This document shows, in pieces, positions 17,188-24,891 of a stretch of DNA of 39,760 nt. Under the pieces are notes generated by a model. It saw nothing but the letters and a program-made list of their open reading frames with translations. It searched no databases and had not been told where the DNA came from. Position 1 is the first letter of the stretch. The number at the start of each line of letters is the position of its first letter. Made by a program: the position numbers and the translations under genes. The DNA is from Thiotrichaceae bacterium (GTDB lineage: Bacteria > Pseudomonadota > Gammaproteobacteria > Beggiatoales > Beggiatoaceae), in the NCBI GenBank assembly GCA_026991885.1, contig JALXAQ010000218.1:1-39760 (forward strand), in the 5' to 3' direction.

Positions 17188-17679
17188 TTAATGAAAAAGA
17201 AATGGTTTAACAGATGAAATCATACGATCTAACTCGTTTCTGTTGTGTTTGAGAAGTTCATGCTCCCATATTTTATCCGTTTCGTTGACGCATTCTTGTG
17301 CAATATTTTTTCCGAGTTCTTCAAAAGTATTGATGTTTGCGATGTTTTTCTTTAGATTTTCCGGCTCAGATTGTACGCCAAGAACGAATACTCTTTTCTT
17401 CAGGGCATCGGGAATCTGATTTTTTATATTATCCAAGCGTTTTTCATCCTGATCGAAATCAACAAGCAAAAGCATCATTCTGTCCTTATATTTGTACATT
17501 CCAGAAACGTGATTGTCCTTGAAGGATTTCAGAACTTTTGTCCAACCTCCAGCAGGTGGTAGAATTTGAATAGCAGTATCATTAAGAGTAGGAGCAAGAA
17601 TAAATCCGTTTGCAATCTGGCGATTAGCGTCGTCTTCAGGTAGCACTAAAATGTGTTTTTTGTATTTATTGACGCTCAT
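17188..17679 (-). CDS. Small TOPRIM-like protein, partner of the ATPase
   Basis: No exact family is recognised for this 163-residue protein. Two motifs suggest a TOPRIM-type metal site. The first is a Glu-Asp-Asp in VLPEDDANRQIANGF (residues 15-17) after a first beta strand. The second is a DxD in MLLLVDFDQDEKRL (Asp74, Asp76) at the end of a hydrophobic strand. In TOPRIM nucleases and primases the Glu and the DxD lie at such a spacing. The gene's ATG overlaps the ATPase stop as ATGA, so the two are translationally coupled. This ATPase-plus-TOPRIM pairing resembles OLD nucleases and the AriA/AriB (PARIS) defence pair, but that parallel is inferred from architecture only. Confidence 0.6.
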   Translation of the reverse strand: MSVNKYKKHILVLPEDDANRQIANGFILAPTLNDTAIQILPPAGGWTKVLKSFKDNHVSGMYKYKDRMMLLLVDFDQDEKRLDNIKNQIPDALKKRVFVLGVQSEPENLKKNIANINTFEELGKNIAQECVNETDKIWEHELLKHNRNELDRMISSVKPFLFH

Positions 17680-18773
17680 AGTTCTAGATCACCACAAATC
17701 AATGTATCTAGCAAATTTCCTTTGAAAGGTATATCACTGAGCAGTTTTACTAAAGTTGGTTCTAAGTGATTTTTTCGATAAAATACTAAGGTATTTTCAT
17801 TTGAAAACTTCTGAATGGCTTCAGAATTGTGAGAAGTGGCTAAAAATTGTCCACCCGTTTCAAATTGGCGTCGGAGTGAGCTTACAAAATGCCCAATTTC
17901 TGAGAGAGACAGAAAGCTATCAGGTTCGTCCCAGAAGCAAAAAAGTGGTCCATAATATTTATTGGCTGCCAAAACGACTGCACAAAGAAAAAAGCATTTT
18001 TCACCGTCAGATAAGTCTTCAAAAGAAACACGCATCTCTGCCTGATTTTCTTGAAATTGAACACTCATATTTTTTAAATATTTTCCGATGAGTTCGTTTT
18101 GAAAATCCCTAAGATCAGGCATAACTTTTCGGAGATAGTTATCAACCTCCATGTAGGCAGCGGGGTAGCGAACGAGTAACCCGGAAAACCATTCCCCAAA
18201 GTTTGTACCATCTTGCTTTGGTTCTAAAGTTTCGCCGTTGGATTCTCCTGTCATCAGGCTTGGGTTCGGAGCCAAAATGATCATGCGTGCCAGCCATGTC
18301 TCAAAAATCTGAAGCGGATCTTCCTCTGATCGCTTTTGAATGATTGGAAGGGCAATAAGATGCCAATCTACCATAAATTGAGCTTCATTGTTGTGTCGCG
18401 TGACTGAAGCTTTTTGTCTGGAATAAATTGGTTCACCCGAAACGATCAGTTGCTCTTCAAGAATTCTAAGTTTTTCAAATGTTTTTGGCAATTCTAAGGC
18501 AAGGGTATATTGGTATAATTTTTGCTTAATTAACACTTCGATTTCAAACCGAATGGGAACATCATCTCTTCCGCGAGCAAAATCCTTAGTCTGGACAAGG
18601 TCGCTAACTCGGTTTTTTCCACGACCAATGCTTTGAAATACTTTTAATGCAATGCCTACAGTTGATTTACCTGCACCATTTTTTCCAATCAACAGTGCAG
18701 ATGGCATATCTTTAAGATGTAATTCAAAGTTTTCCAAGCATCTGAAATTGTGTATATATAGTTTTTGGATCAT
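17676..18773 (-). CDS. ABC/OLD-type AAA ATPase, first gene of a two-gene cassette
   Basis: The 365-residue ATPase has the RecF/OLD layout. It opens with IQKLYIHNFRCLENFELHL, then Walker A GKNGAGKST (30-38). The signature-like DLSDGEKCFFL, Walker B PLFCFWDEPDSFLS and switch His in FLATSHNSEAI come later in the protein. The middle region (about 75-240) is family-specific. It starts from ATG 18773 and ends in a four-base overlap with the TOPRIM-like gene. ATPases of this shape act as sensors or loaders for a nuclease partner in several defence systems. Base composition does not obviously differ from neighbours, but the gmhA-derived flanks show that the pair was inserted. Confidence 0.85.
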   Translation of the reverse strand: MIQKLYIHNFRCLENFELHLKDMPSALLIGKNGAGKSTVGIALKVFQSIGRGKNRVSDLVQTKDFARGRDDVPIRFEIEVLIKQKLYQYTLALELPKTFEKLRILEEQLIVSGEPIYSRQKASVTRHNNEAQFMVDWHLIALPIIQKRSEEDPLQIFETWLARMIILAPNPSLMTGESNGETLEPKQDGTNFGEWFSGLLVRYPAAYMEVDNYLRKVMPDLRDFQNELIGKYLKNMSVQFQENQAEMRVSFEDLSDGEKCFFLCAVVLAANKYYGPLFCFWDEPDSFLSLSEIGHFVSSLRRQFETGGQFLATSHNSEAIQKFSNENTLVFYRKNHLEPTLVKLLSDIPFKGNLLDTLICGDLEL

Positions 18774-18927
18774 AATAATTTCTTTTTTGTCACCGACTTA
18801 AAAATCATATCCCTCAAGAGTCCTCCTCCGTCGGGACAGGCTTCGGGACAAGCTTTTTGAAACGAAGTAACGAAGTAAAATGTTGATTAATACGGTTGAG
18901 TAAGTTCATGCGGATTCCTATGTTAAT
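18774..18927. other. Leader of the ATPase cassette with a copied gmhA start
   Basis: This spacer holds a CGGGACAGG/CGGGACAAG pair near 18834 and the far copy of the gmhA 5' end at 18877-18919. On the minus strand the copy begins with ATG and encodes MNLLNRINQHF (gmhA has [11 protein letters not shown]). It then leaves the gmhA frame and stops after about 31 residues. A GGAATC-like leader is copied with it. I see no other gene here. Confidence 0.8.
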
Positions 18928-19038
18928 TCGACGCTCCGCGTCGAGGCAGGCATTCCCACGCTCTGCGTGGGAACGAGAAAAAATTCCCAGCAGTCAGGGC
19001 ATTCCAAGGAATGCCTGCCAGGACGCGGAGCGTCCTGC
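18928..19038. repeat. GACGC/CCCACGC palindromes with extra hairpins
   Basis: A TCGACGCTCCGCGTCGA hairpin is followed by CAGGCATT and a CCCACGCTCTGCGTGGG hairpin. Then come CATTCCAAGGAATG and an AGGACGC-GCGTCCT hairpin ending at about 19037. There is no coding potential. It belongs to the same family as 861-1013. Confidence 0.85.
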
Positions 19039-19040
19039 TA

Positions 19041-19225
19041 AGGAACGTGCATGAAATAACGTCTGAAAGTCAAAACCAAAGTCAAAACAAGACCTGCCAG
19101 GTTAAAACCAAACCTGGCAGGTCAAAGGCACAACCATACCTGAATTTGACTTTGACCTGGCAGGTTTTGTTTTTAACCTGCCAGGTCTTGTTTTGAAGTT
19201 GACTAAATTATTTTATGCACGTTCC
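19041..19225. mobile_element. Miniature inverted-repeat element, copy B
   Basis: The termini AGGAACGTGCATGAAATAA at the left and TTATTTTATGCACGTTCCT (ending 19225) at the right are the same inverted ends as the element at 5628-5744. The interior differs. It has AAGACCTGCCAGGTTAAAA and its near-complement, plus two further CCTGGCAGGT words and several GTCAAAAC words, so the whole element can fold into one long hairpin. The right end touches the galE stop codon (19225-19227). Confidence 0.78.
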
Positions 19226-20193
19226 TAAGAAATTTCCCATTGCCAAGCATGTGCAATAATAGTGGCTAAGTCAGCATATTGGGGTTGCCAACCTAACACC
19301 GTTCGCGCTTTTTTTGAGTCTGCCACCAAGCGAGCAGGATCACCGCCCCGTCGTTCTCCCATCAACACAGGTATGGTTTTACCCGTCACTTCTTTAGCAA
19401 CATCAATAACTTGTTTGACAGAAAAGCCAGCACCATTGCCCAAATTATACGCCGCACTTTCCGCGCCACTTAACAACTGTTCTAAAGCTAATAAATGTGC
19501 CTGACATAAATCATTGATATGGATATAATCACGGATACAAGTACCATCGGGCGTATCATAATCCTGCCCATACACTGTGATAGCCTCACGCCGTCCAGAA
19601 GCGGCTTGTAAGACTAAAGGGATTAAATGTGATTCTGGCACATGGCGTTCACCCAGTTCTCCATCGGGATCAGCACCCGCAGCGTTGAAGTAGCGTAGGC
19701 AGACAGATTTTAAGCCATAAGCGAGATCATAATCGCCTAATATCTGTTCAATCATCCATTTAGTTAAGCCATAAGGATTAATCGGTTGTTTTGGATGTTG
19801 CTCATCAAGGGGCGTATAGTGGGGCTCACCGAAAATGGCAGCCGATGAAGAAAAAATAAAGCGCTTGACGCCATGAGCCACCATCGCATCTAATAAATTT
19901 AAAGTAGCAGCGACATTATTTTGGTAATATTTGCCCGGATTTTGTACCGATTCACCCACTTGAATAAACGAGGCAAAGTGCATCACGCCGTCAAAGCGAT
20001 AACCAGCAAAGAGGCGCTCTAAACTTTGACGATCTGCAATATCGCCAAATACAAAATCGCCACCTAAGACGGCATCACGATATCCGCCCGATAAATTGTC
20101 TAATGTGACTACACGATAGCCGCTAGCAAGTAACATTTTAACCATGTGGGCACCAATATAGCCAGCACCGCCGACGACAAGAATGGTTTTCAA
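19225..20193 (-). CDS. galE: UDP-glucose 4-epimerase
   Basis: GalE interconverts UDP-glucose and UDP-galactose using bound NAD, feeding LPS and exopolysaccharide synthesis. The 322-residue protein has the NAD-binding GGAGYIG at 8-14. The short-chain dehydrogenase pair is Tyr141 and Lys145 in NPYGLTK, with the Ser in FSSSAAIFGEP. Specificity-region sequence includes RYFNAAGADPDGELGE. It follows the phosphatase gene by three bases on the same strand, so they are likely one operon. Its stop codon (TAG) is formed at the edge of a miniature element. Confidence 0.96.
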   Translation of the reverse strand: MKTILVVGGAGYIGAHMVKMLLASGYRVVTLDNLSGGYRDAVLGGDFVFGDIADRQSLERLFAGYRFDGVMHFASFIQVGESVQNPGKYYQNNVAATLNLLDAMVAHGVKRFIFSSSAAIFGEPHYTPLDEQHPKQPINPYGLTKWMIEQILGDYDLAYGLKSVCLRYFNAAGADPDGELGERHVPESHLIPLVLQAASGRREAITVYGQDYDTPDGTCIRDYIHINDLCQAHLLALEQLLSGAESAAYNLGNGAGFSVKQVIDVAKEVTGKTIPVLMGERRGGDPARLVADSKKARTVLGWQPQYADLATIIAHAWQWEIS

Positions 20194-20196
20194 AGC

Positions 20197-20805
20197 CTAC
20201 TCCCCTTTTTGCCAACTGTTAATCATTGCAAATTGTTCGGCAGCTTGGGGTGAAGAGGTTTTTCCAAATAGGGTTTTATCTCTCCAGTAGGCGAGTTTGA
20301 GATAAATTTGTTGGTTTTTAAAACCATGTCTTTTTAACCAACACCCAATCACCGTACCTGCTCTGCCATGCCCACCGAAACAATGAACATAGATTTTTTC
20401 CTTAGCAGCTATGAGTTCATCTATCTTATCTAAAATTTCCACCATTAAGGCTTTGGTAGGCACCGACATATCAACAATTGGATAATTTATCCATTTGAAG
20501 GCAGGATTGTTTTTTTTCATCTCCTCTTGATAGGGAGAAAAAAGCTGTAATTCATGTTCTTCCATTAAACAAATACTGGTCGTTATCCCCAAACTAGCCA
20601 ACTCTTTAGTCTTGTAGCAGGGCTCGATTTTATCCCATGCGCCGGGATATTGTCCGCCATACAATTCTAGTTGTTTAAACTCAGGGTGATAGACTTTGTA
20701 AACAGATAAATCTTGAAATTTAGGTTGTGTTTCGTTAGGATCGTGTATTTTTCCGTTCATAAAATAAATTTTATCTAAGTAAGCGGACATGTTGAATTTC
20801 ACCAC
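20197..20805 (-). CDS. Tyrosine/dual-specificity protein phosphatase-like
   Basis: The 202-residue protein contains the CX5R phosphatase loop in YVHCFGGHGRAGTVIG, with Cys142 and Arg148. A candidate general acid is Asp112 in YPIVDMSVP, at the expected upstream distance. This is the cysteine-based PTP/DSP fold. The substrate may be a protein, lipid or nucleotide phosphate. A GTG at 20805 has AAGGGG five to six bases ahead and is taken as the start; ATG 20790 is an alternative. With the GTG start, the gene overlaps the divergent hemW start by 17 bases. It precedes galE by three bases. Confidence 0.78.
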   Translation of the reverse strand: MVKFNMSAYLDKIYFMNGKIHDPNETQPKFQDLSVYKVYHPEFKQLELYGGQYPGAWDKIEPCYKTKELASLGITTSICLMEEHELQLFSPYQEEMKKNNPAFKWINYPIVDMSVPTKALMVEILDKIDELIAAKEKIYVHCFGGHGRAGTVIGCWLKRHGFKNQQIYLKLAYWRDKTLFGKTSSPQAAEQFAMINSWQKGE

Positions 20806-21934
20806 ACTTCCCCCCTTAAGTCTCTACATCCACATCCCTTGGTGTGTTCGCAAATGTCCTTATTGTGATTTTAATTCGCATCAAATAGCGGGTGATGTGC
20901 CCGAAAATGATTATATCACTACCCTACTTGCCGACTTAGAGCAAGAATTACCAAGAGTCTGGGGGCGTAGCATTCGCAGTATTTTTATCGGAGGCGGCAC
21001 GCCCAGTATATTGTCTCCAGAGACGATTTACAACTTATTATCAGGTGTGCGAGCACGAATCCCCGTGGTGGCGGGTGCTGAGATTAGCCTAGAAGCCAAT
21101 CCGGGCACGGTAGATATTAATCGTTTTCAAGGATTTCGAGAGGCCGGCATTAATCGTTTATCATTGGGCATACAAAGTTTTAATGAGACAGCCCTACAAA
21201 AATTAGGGCGTATTCATGGACGCGATGAGGCAAACAATGCCATCAAAGCGGCACGACAAGCCGGTTTTAATAATATTAATTTAGACTTAATGTTTGGCTT
21301 GCCAGCGCAAACGATTGAGGCTGCCTTAGAAGATTTAGATATTGCTCTTAGCTATAAGCCTTCCCATCTGTCTTGGTATCAATTGACCATTGAACCTAAT
21401 ACTTTTTTTTATCATCAGCCGCCACCACGCTTACCCGATGATGATTTATTGTGGTACCTGCAAATAGCAGGGCAGAGATATTTAGCAGAACAAGGCTATG
21501 TTCAGTATGAAGTGTCTGCCTACGCTAAAGTGGGGCAGCGGTGTCAGCATAATTTGAATTATTGGAAATTTGGGGACTATTTAGGTATCGGCGCGGGGGC
21601 ACATGGCAAAATCAGTGAAATGGGTAAAATTACCCGCTTATCCAAGCAACGCCATCCGCAGCGCTATTTAGAAAGTGCCGTGATAGCAAATTGTAAAACA
21701 TTGACAGTTGAAGATGTGGTCCTGGAATTTATGATGAATGCTTTGCGCTTATTGGAAGGCTTTACAATTCAAGAATTTACAGAAAATACGGGCCTCAATA
21801 TAGCGTGTATAGAAAAAACGGTGCAAGAGGCGAGTGGGCGAGGATGGCTGGAAATATCAAAGGAAGAACAGCGTATTCGCGCTACTGAGACTGGGATGCG
21901 TTTTTTAAATGATTTGTTGGGTTTGTTTTTTTAG
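20789..21934 (+). CDS. hemW: Radical SAM heme chaperone HemW
   Basis: The 381-residue protein starts with the family hallmark LSLYIHIPWCVRKCPYCDF. The iron-sulfur ligands are Cys19, Cys23 and Cys26. The residue after CDF-type spacing is not Cys, which separates HemW from coproporphyrinogen oxidase HemN. The GGGTPS motif follows at IFIGGGTPSIL, and the HemN_C region lies at the C-terminus. HemW transfers heme to target proteins in E. coli and Lactococcus. It reads divergently from the phosphatase gene with overlapping 5' ends and is followed by the cpdA-like gene 11 bases later, so the two are co-transcribed. Confidence 0.94.
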   Translation: MLNFTTLPPLSLYIHIPWCVRKCPYCDFNSHQIAGDVPENDYITTLLADLEQELPRVWGRSIRSIFIGGGTPSILSPETIYNLLSGVRARIPVVAGAEISLEANPGTVDINRFQGFREAGINRLSLGIQSFNETALQKLGRIHGRDEANNAIKAARQAGFNNINLDLMFGLPAQTIEAALEDLDIALSYKPSHLSWYQLTIEPNTFFYHQPPPRLPDDDLLWYLQIAGQRYLAEQGYVQYEVSAYAKVGQRCQHNLNYWKFGDYLGIGAGAHGKISEMGKITRLSKQRHPQRYLESAVIANCKTLTVEDVVLEFMMNALRLLEGFTIQEFTENTGLNIACIEKTVQEASGRGWLEISKEEQRIRATETGMRFLNDLLGLFF

Positions 21935-21945
21935 GAGTATTGATA

Positions 21946-22689
21946 ATGTCAAATAACTTGACCATTGCACAAGTGACCGATTTACATATTGGACCAGATG
22001 ATGTTTTGTATAGAGGAATCAAAGGGCGGCAACAATTTCTCGATGTGTTACAGGTACTTGCTGAAAAAGAATTAGATTTATTAGTTTTATCCGGCGATTT
22101 ATCAGCTATTGAAGGCGAACCGGAAGCTTATGCGTGGTTAAAAGAAGTATTAACAACATTTCCTCATCCATACATCGTCATGGCGGGTAATCATGACCAT
22201 GTACTACGCATGAAAAGAGCATTTGAGCTGGCAGACAGTGATGTGTCGCAGGGTATGTTGTATTTTAGTCGCACGATTAAGGGGAAACGTTTGCTATTTT
22301 TGGATAGCTCTTCTTATCGTATTCCTAAACAACAACTTGAGTGGTTAAAGACACAATTGGCTGATTATAAAAAACGAGTGTTGTTATTTGTACACCATCC
22401 GCCGCTATTATGTGACTGCCTGTTTATGGACGAATCCCATCCTTTGCAAAATATCGACGAAGTTTGGCAGGTATTGGATCAATGTCCACAAATTAAACAT
22501 ATTTTTTGTGGACATTATCATACTGAGAAAACGGTAGAAAAAAATGGAAAATCTGTCCATTTGACACCCTCAACCATTTTTCAAATTGAGACCGAGGACC
22601 CTGAATTTGCCATTGAACATAGCAAACCTGGCTGGCGCATGATTGAGTGGGAGGGAGAAAAAGTACAAACTTATGCGGAATATTTATAG
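21946..22689 (+). CDS. cpdA: Calcineurin-like phosphoesterase, CpdA type
   Basis: The 247-residue protein starts at ATG 21946, eight bases after AGGAG; a TTG two codons earlier is not preferred. It shows the whole metal-site series of class III phosphodiesterases: VTDLHIG (Asp12, His14), LSGDLS, MAGNHDH, VHHPP and FCGHYH. This fits the CpdA branch, which hydrolyses 3',5'-cAMP. Other nucleotide or phosphoester substrates are possible. It follows hemW closely. The stop TAG is two bases before a half copy of the miniature element. Confidence 0.85.
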   Translation: MSNNLTIAQVTDLHIGPDDVLYRGIKGRQQFLDVLQVLAEKELDLLVLSGDLSAIEGEPEAYAWLKEVLTTFPHPYIVMAGNHDHVLRMKRAFELADSDVSQGMLYFSRTIKGKRLLFLDSSSYRIPKQQLEWLKTQLADYKKRVLLFVHHPPLLCDCLFMDESHPLQNIDEVWQVLDQCPQIKHIFCGHYHTEKTVEKNGKSVHLTPSTIFQIETEDPEFAIEHSKPGWRMIEWEGEKVQTYAEYL

Positions 22690-22691
22690 TA

Positions 22692-22804
22692 AGGAACGTG
22701 CATAAAACAACTAGGGCAACCATAAAGGATTGCCCCTACATTAACCGTTATTTCTCGTTCCCACGCTCTGCGTGGGAATGCCTGCCTCGACGCTCTGCGT
22801 CGAA
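22692..22804. repeat. Half miniature element joined to GACGC/CCCACGC palindromes
   Basis: AGGAACGTGCATAAAACAAC starts the block, followed by the GGGCAACCATAAAGGATTGC word seen inside the element at 5628. The matching right terminus is missing. Instead the sequence changes at about 22751 to the TCCCACGC-GCGTGGGA and TCGACGC-GCGTCGA palindromes, which end one base before the stop codon of the converging channel gene. Confidence 0.8.
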
Positions 22805-23866
22805 TTATTTAGAAACAACGGGTAATTTTTCCACATAAAGCTGTTGACTTGGGAAAGCGAAAGCAGCCCCTTCATCCTCGATAATCTTCATAAATTCAAG
22901 CATATTTTCCTCACGAATACGCAACCATTCCTCCCACTTTGTTGTTTTAGTAAAATAATACAACAAAATATCAATAGAACTCTCATTAAATTCAACAAGA
23001 TAAACAAACGTGACCACATTGGAGGTTTCAATCTCAGGATGATTTTGCAAATAATCTCTGATTCGTTGCGTGATACGTGTCACTTGCTCACGGCGAGTAC
23101 GATATTCTAAACCAAGACGCATTTTAATACGACGGTTAGTCATCCGACTCCAATTAGTCACAGCAGAATTAACTAACGTCGCGTTTGGAACAGTGACAAT
23201 CGCTTTAGAAAAAGTACGGATTTTTGTCGCTCGTGAGCCAATTTCTTCGACGACACCTTCAACATCAGGCGTCATAATCCAATCGCCCGGCTTAAACATT
23301 TTATCGAAGATAATCGTTAAAACACTAAAAATATTAGCCAAAGTCTCTTTCGCCGCCAAAGCCACCGCAGCACCGGCAAGACTCAAACTCGCAAGGAGCC
23401 CTATGACATTAATCCCCCACTCATTCAAAATAGCGGTTAAACCAATCAGAGCGATAAAGATTTTTAAGCCTTTCACGAAAAAATTCTTGAGTGCCGCTGT
23501 TAATTCAGTACCAAATTTGAGCGTGAGCTTATCAATGAAAACACTAAAAGGTTCAACACAACTAAAGAATGCCCAAAAGAGCGTAAACGCGACAAGACTA
23601 CGGATTAAAGGCGTTAAGATTTCATCAAACTTGGCGGGCAAATTCAACACCAGCGTCGCGAAATAAAAACCCACCACAATAAAAATAAATTTAAAGGGAG
23701 GTTCAAGTGCAGCGATAATATCGTTATCAAGCGTGGTTTCAGTGGTTGCCGCGAATTTTTTTAACTGTTTTAAGACGACACGGGCAAACAGTTTGCGGAG
23801 TAATAGTGCAAATATAAATATAAAGGTCGCTAAAAGTAACTTTTTCCAATCCCATAGATCAAACAT
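22805..23866 (-). CDS. Small-conductance mechanosensitive channel, MscS family
   Basis: The 353-residue membrane protein has about five N-terminal hydrophobic segments. The pore-lining helix follows as LLASLSLAGAAVALAAKETL, with the Gly/Ala packing typical of MscS TM3. A beta domain comes next (MFKPGDWIMTPDVEGVVEEIG, then TVPNATLVNSAVTNWSR) and a mixed C-terminal domain. It releases solutes across the inner membrane under osmotic downshock. The extra N-terminal helices place it nearer to the YnaI/YbdG-like branch than to minimal MscS. The gene stands alone with converging cpdA. Confidence 0.92.
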   Translation of the reverse strand: MFDLWDWKKLLLATFIFIFALLLRKLFARVVLKQLKKFAATTETTLDNDIIAALEPPFKFIFIVVGFYFATLVLNLPAKFDEILTPLIRSLVAFTLFWAFFSCVEPFSVFIDKLTLKFGTELTAALKNFFVKGLKIFIALIGLTAILNEWGINVIGLLASLSLAGAAVALAAKETLANIFSVLTIIFDKMFKPGDWIMTPDVEGVVEEIGSRATKIRTFSKAIVTVPNATLVNSAVTNWSRMTNRRIKMRLGLEYRTRREQVTRITQRIRDYLQNHPEIETSNVVTFVYLVEFNESSIDILLYYFTKTTKWEEWLRIREENMLEFMKIIEDEGAAFAFPSQQLYVEKLPVVSK

Positions 23867-23980
23867 TATTTTTCCTCATGCTGAAAAAAACGTGCAAGGT
23901 ACGCCTTGTACTAAAGGGTTTTGCCCCAATAACTAACTATGCGCGGAATATTTCTGTTCTGGCAATAAAAAGGTTTATTT

Positions 23981-24112
23981 TTAGGTATCCTCTTCCCAAG
24001 GATTTTCTACCTCTATATCCAGTTGATTAAAGTCATTTACATTTCTTGTTAGTACGGGATAACCTGACTTTTTAGACATGGCAGCAATGAGCAAATCTGG
24101 CATTTTCTTTTT
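23981..24112 (-). pseudogene. C-terminal fragment of a PIN-domain (FitB/VapC-like) toxin
   Basis: The frame carries KKMPDLLIAAMSKKSGYPVL, then TRNVNDFNQLDIEVENPWEE and a stop at 23981. This is the last third of a PIN toxin, with the DxLIAA and TRNVxDF motifs that hold the later acidic residues. The first two thirds, including the first catalytic Asp, are absent. The preceding antitoxin frame runs directly into it out of frame, so an internal deletion is likely and the toxin is inactive. Confidence 0.7.
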
Positions 24113-24377
24113 AATCCCTTGCTTTCTCCATGAAATAATTTGTTCCCAGTGTTCCATCTTCCCGCATAGCATTTTGGAATTCCAGACCATCAGTTGATGA
24201 AGGAATCAGACCAAATAGAGAATTAATACTAGGTGATTTGGTCAGCGGATAATTATTGAGGCTGTGAGAAATGAACTGTATCACTAATTCATTAATGTCG
24301 GTATTAAACCGTTTCGCCTTGACTTGTAGTTGAGTTATTATTTCTTCATCAATTCCATCAATAGATAAAGTTGCCAT
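24111..24377 (-). CDS. FitA/RHH-type antitoxin of a broken toxin pair
   Basis: The 88-residue protein begins MATLSIDGIDEEIITQLQVK, resembling the ribbon-helix-helix start of FitA-like plasmid-stability antitoxins (strand, then helix EEIITQLQVKAKRFNT). The C-terminal part (SSTDGLEFQNAMREDG) would bind the toxin. It ends at the junction with the truncated PIN fragment, and its last 10 or so residues may derive from the deletion. It may persist as a DNA-binding regulator without its toxin. Confidence 0.6.
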   Translation of the reverse strand: MATLSIDGIDEEIITQLQVKAKRFNTDINELVIQFISHSLNNYPLTKSPSINSLFGLIPSSTDGLEFQNAMREDGTLGTNYFMEKARD

Positions 24378-24482
24378 GTTTAGCTCCTAATTTCCTAGAT
24401 ATAATCCCAAACATCACCAAAGAAGACTTGGTGTGAACTTTTTCTTTAACATTTTTTATATTACCTCATTAGATAGAATTTT

Positions 24483-24520
24483 GGAGTCCAAGACCGTCCA
24501 AGATAAATCTTGGACTCCAA
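24483..24520. repeat. Palindrome copy 5 with an extra half copy
   Basis: A complete core GTCCAAGATAAATCTTGGAC (24496-24515) is preceded by an additional left half GGAGTCCAAGAC (24483-24494). This looks like one copy joined into or slipped against another. It ends three bases from the stop of the DUF5615 gene. Confidence 0.85.
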
Positions 24521-24522
24521 AT

Positions 24523-24891
24523 TCACCAACCCTTCTTTTTCCTTTTAGACTCTGGTGGGGGTTTAGTAATCCGTACCAATTGATTGTCTAATTGTGGTAC
24601 ATTTCTTATTTGTTCATCAATTCGTTGAGCTAATTGTTTATAATTCTTATTGTGAGTACATGAAATAATGCCACTATGCTCATTTTCTGTATGCAGCTTA
24701 AAAAAATCCTTGTGGTTATGCGTTAGTATGGCACAGCCTTCAGAAGAAGTCGCATAAGCTAATTGGGCTTTATCATCTAACCATTGTCGTGCTTTTCCCG
24801 CTTCTTGAGCGGTTTTTATGTCATACCCCATTTTTCTTAGCACTTTAACGGCAAGGTAATTAAAATCTTCATCCGCGTAGAGTTTAATCAT
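24523..24891 (-). CDS. DUF5615 family PIN-like toxin
   Basis: The 122-residue protein starts MIKLYADEDFNYLAVKVLRK, the DUF5615 hallmark with an acidic cluster on the first strand (Asp7, Glu8, Asp9). It continues with YDIKTAQEAGKARQWLDD and AILTHNHKDFFKLH. DUF5615 proteins have a PIN-related fold and pair with DUF433 proteins as toxin and antitoxin, giving a probable RNase toxin. The tail is rich in Lys and Pro (TKPPPESKRKKKGW). Its ATG overlaps the stop of the upstream DUF433 gene by four bases. Confidence 0.82.
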   Translation of the reverse strand: MIKLYADEDFNYLAVKVLRKMGYDIKTAQEAGKARQWLDDKAQLAYATSSEGCAILTHNHKDFFKLHTENEHSGIISCTHNKNYKQLAQRIDEQIRNVPQLDNQLVRITKPPPESKRKKKGW

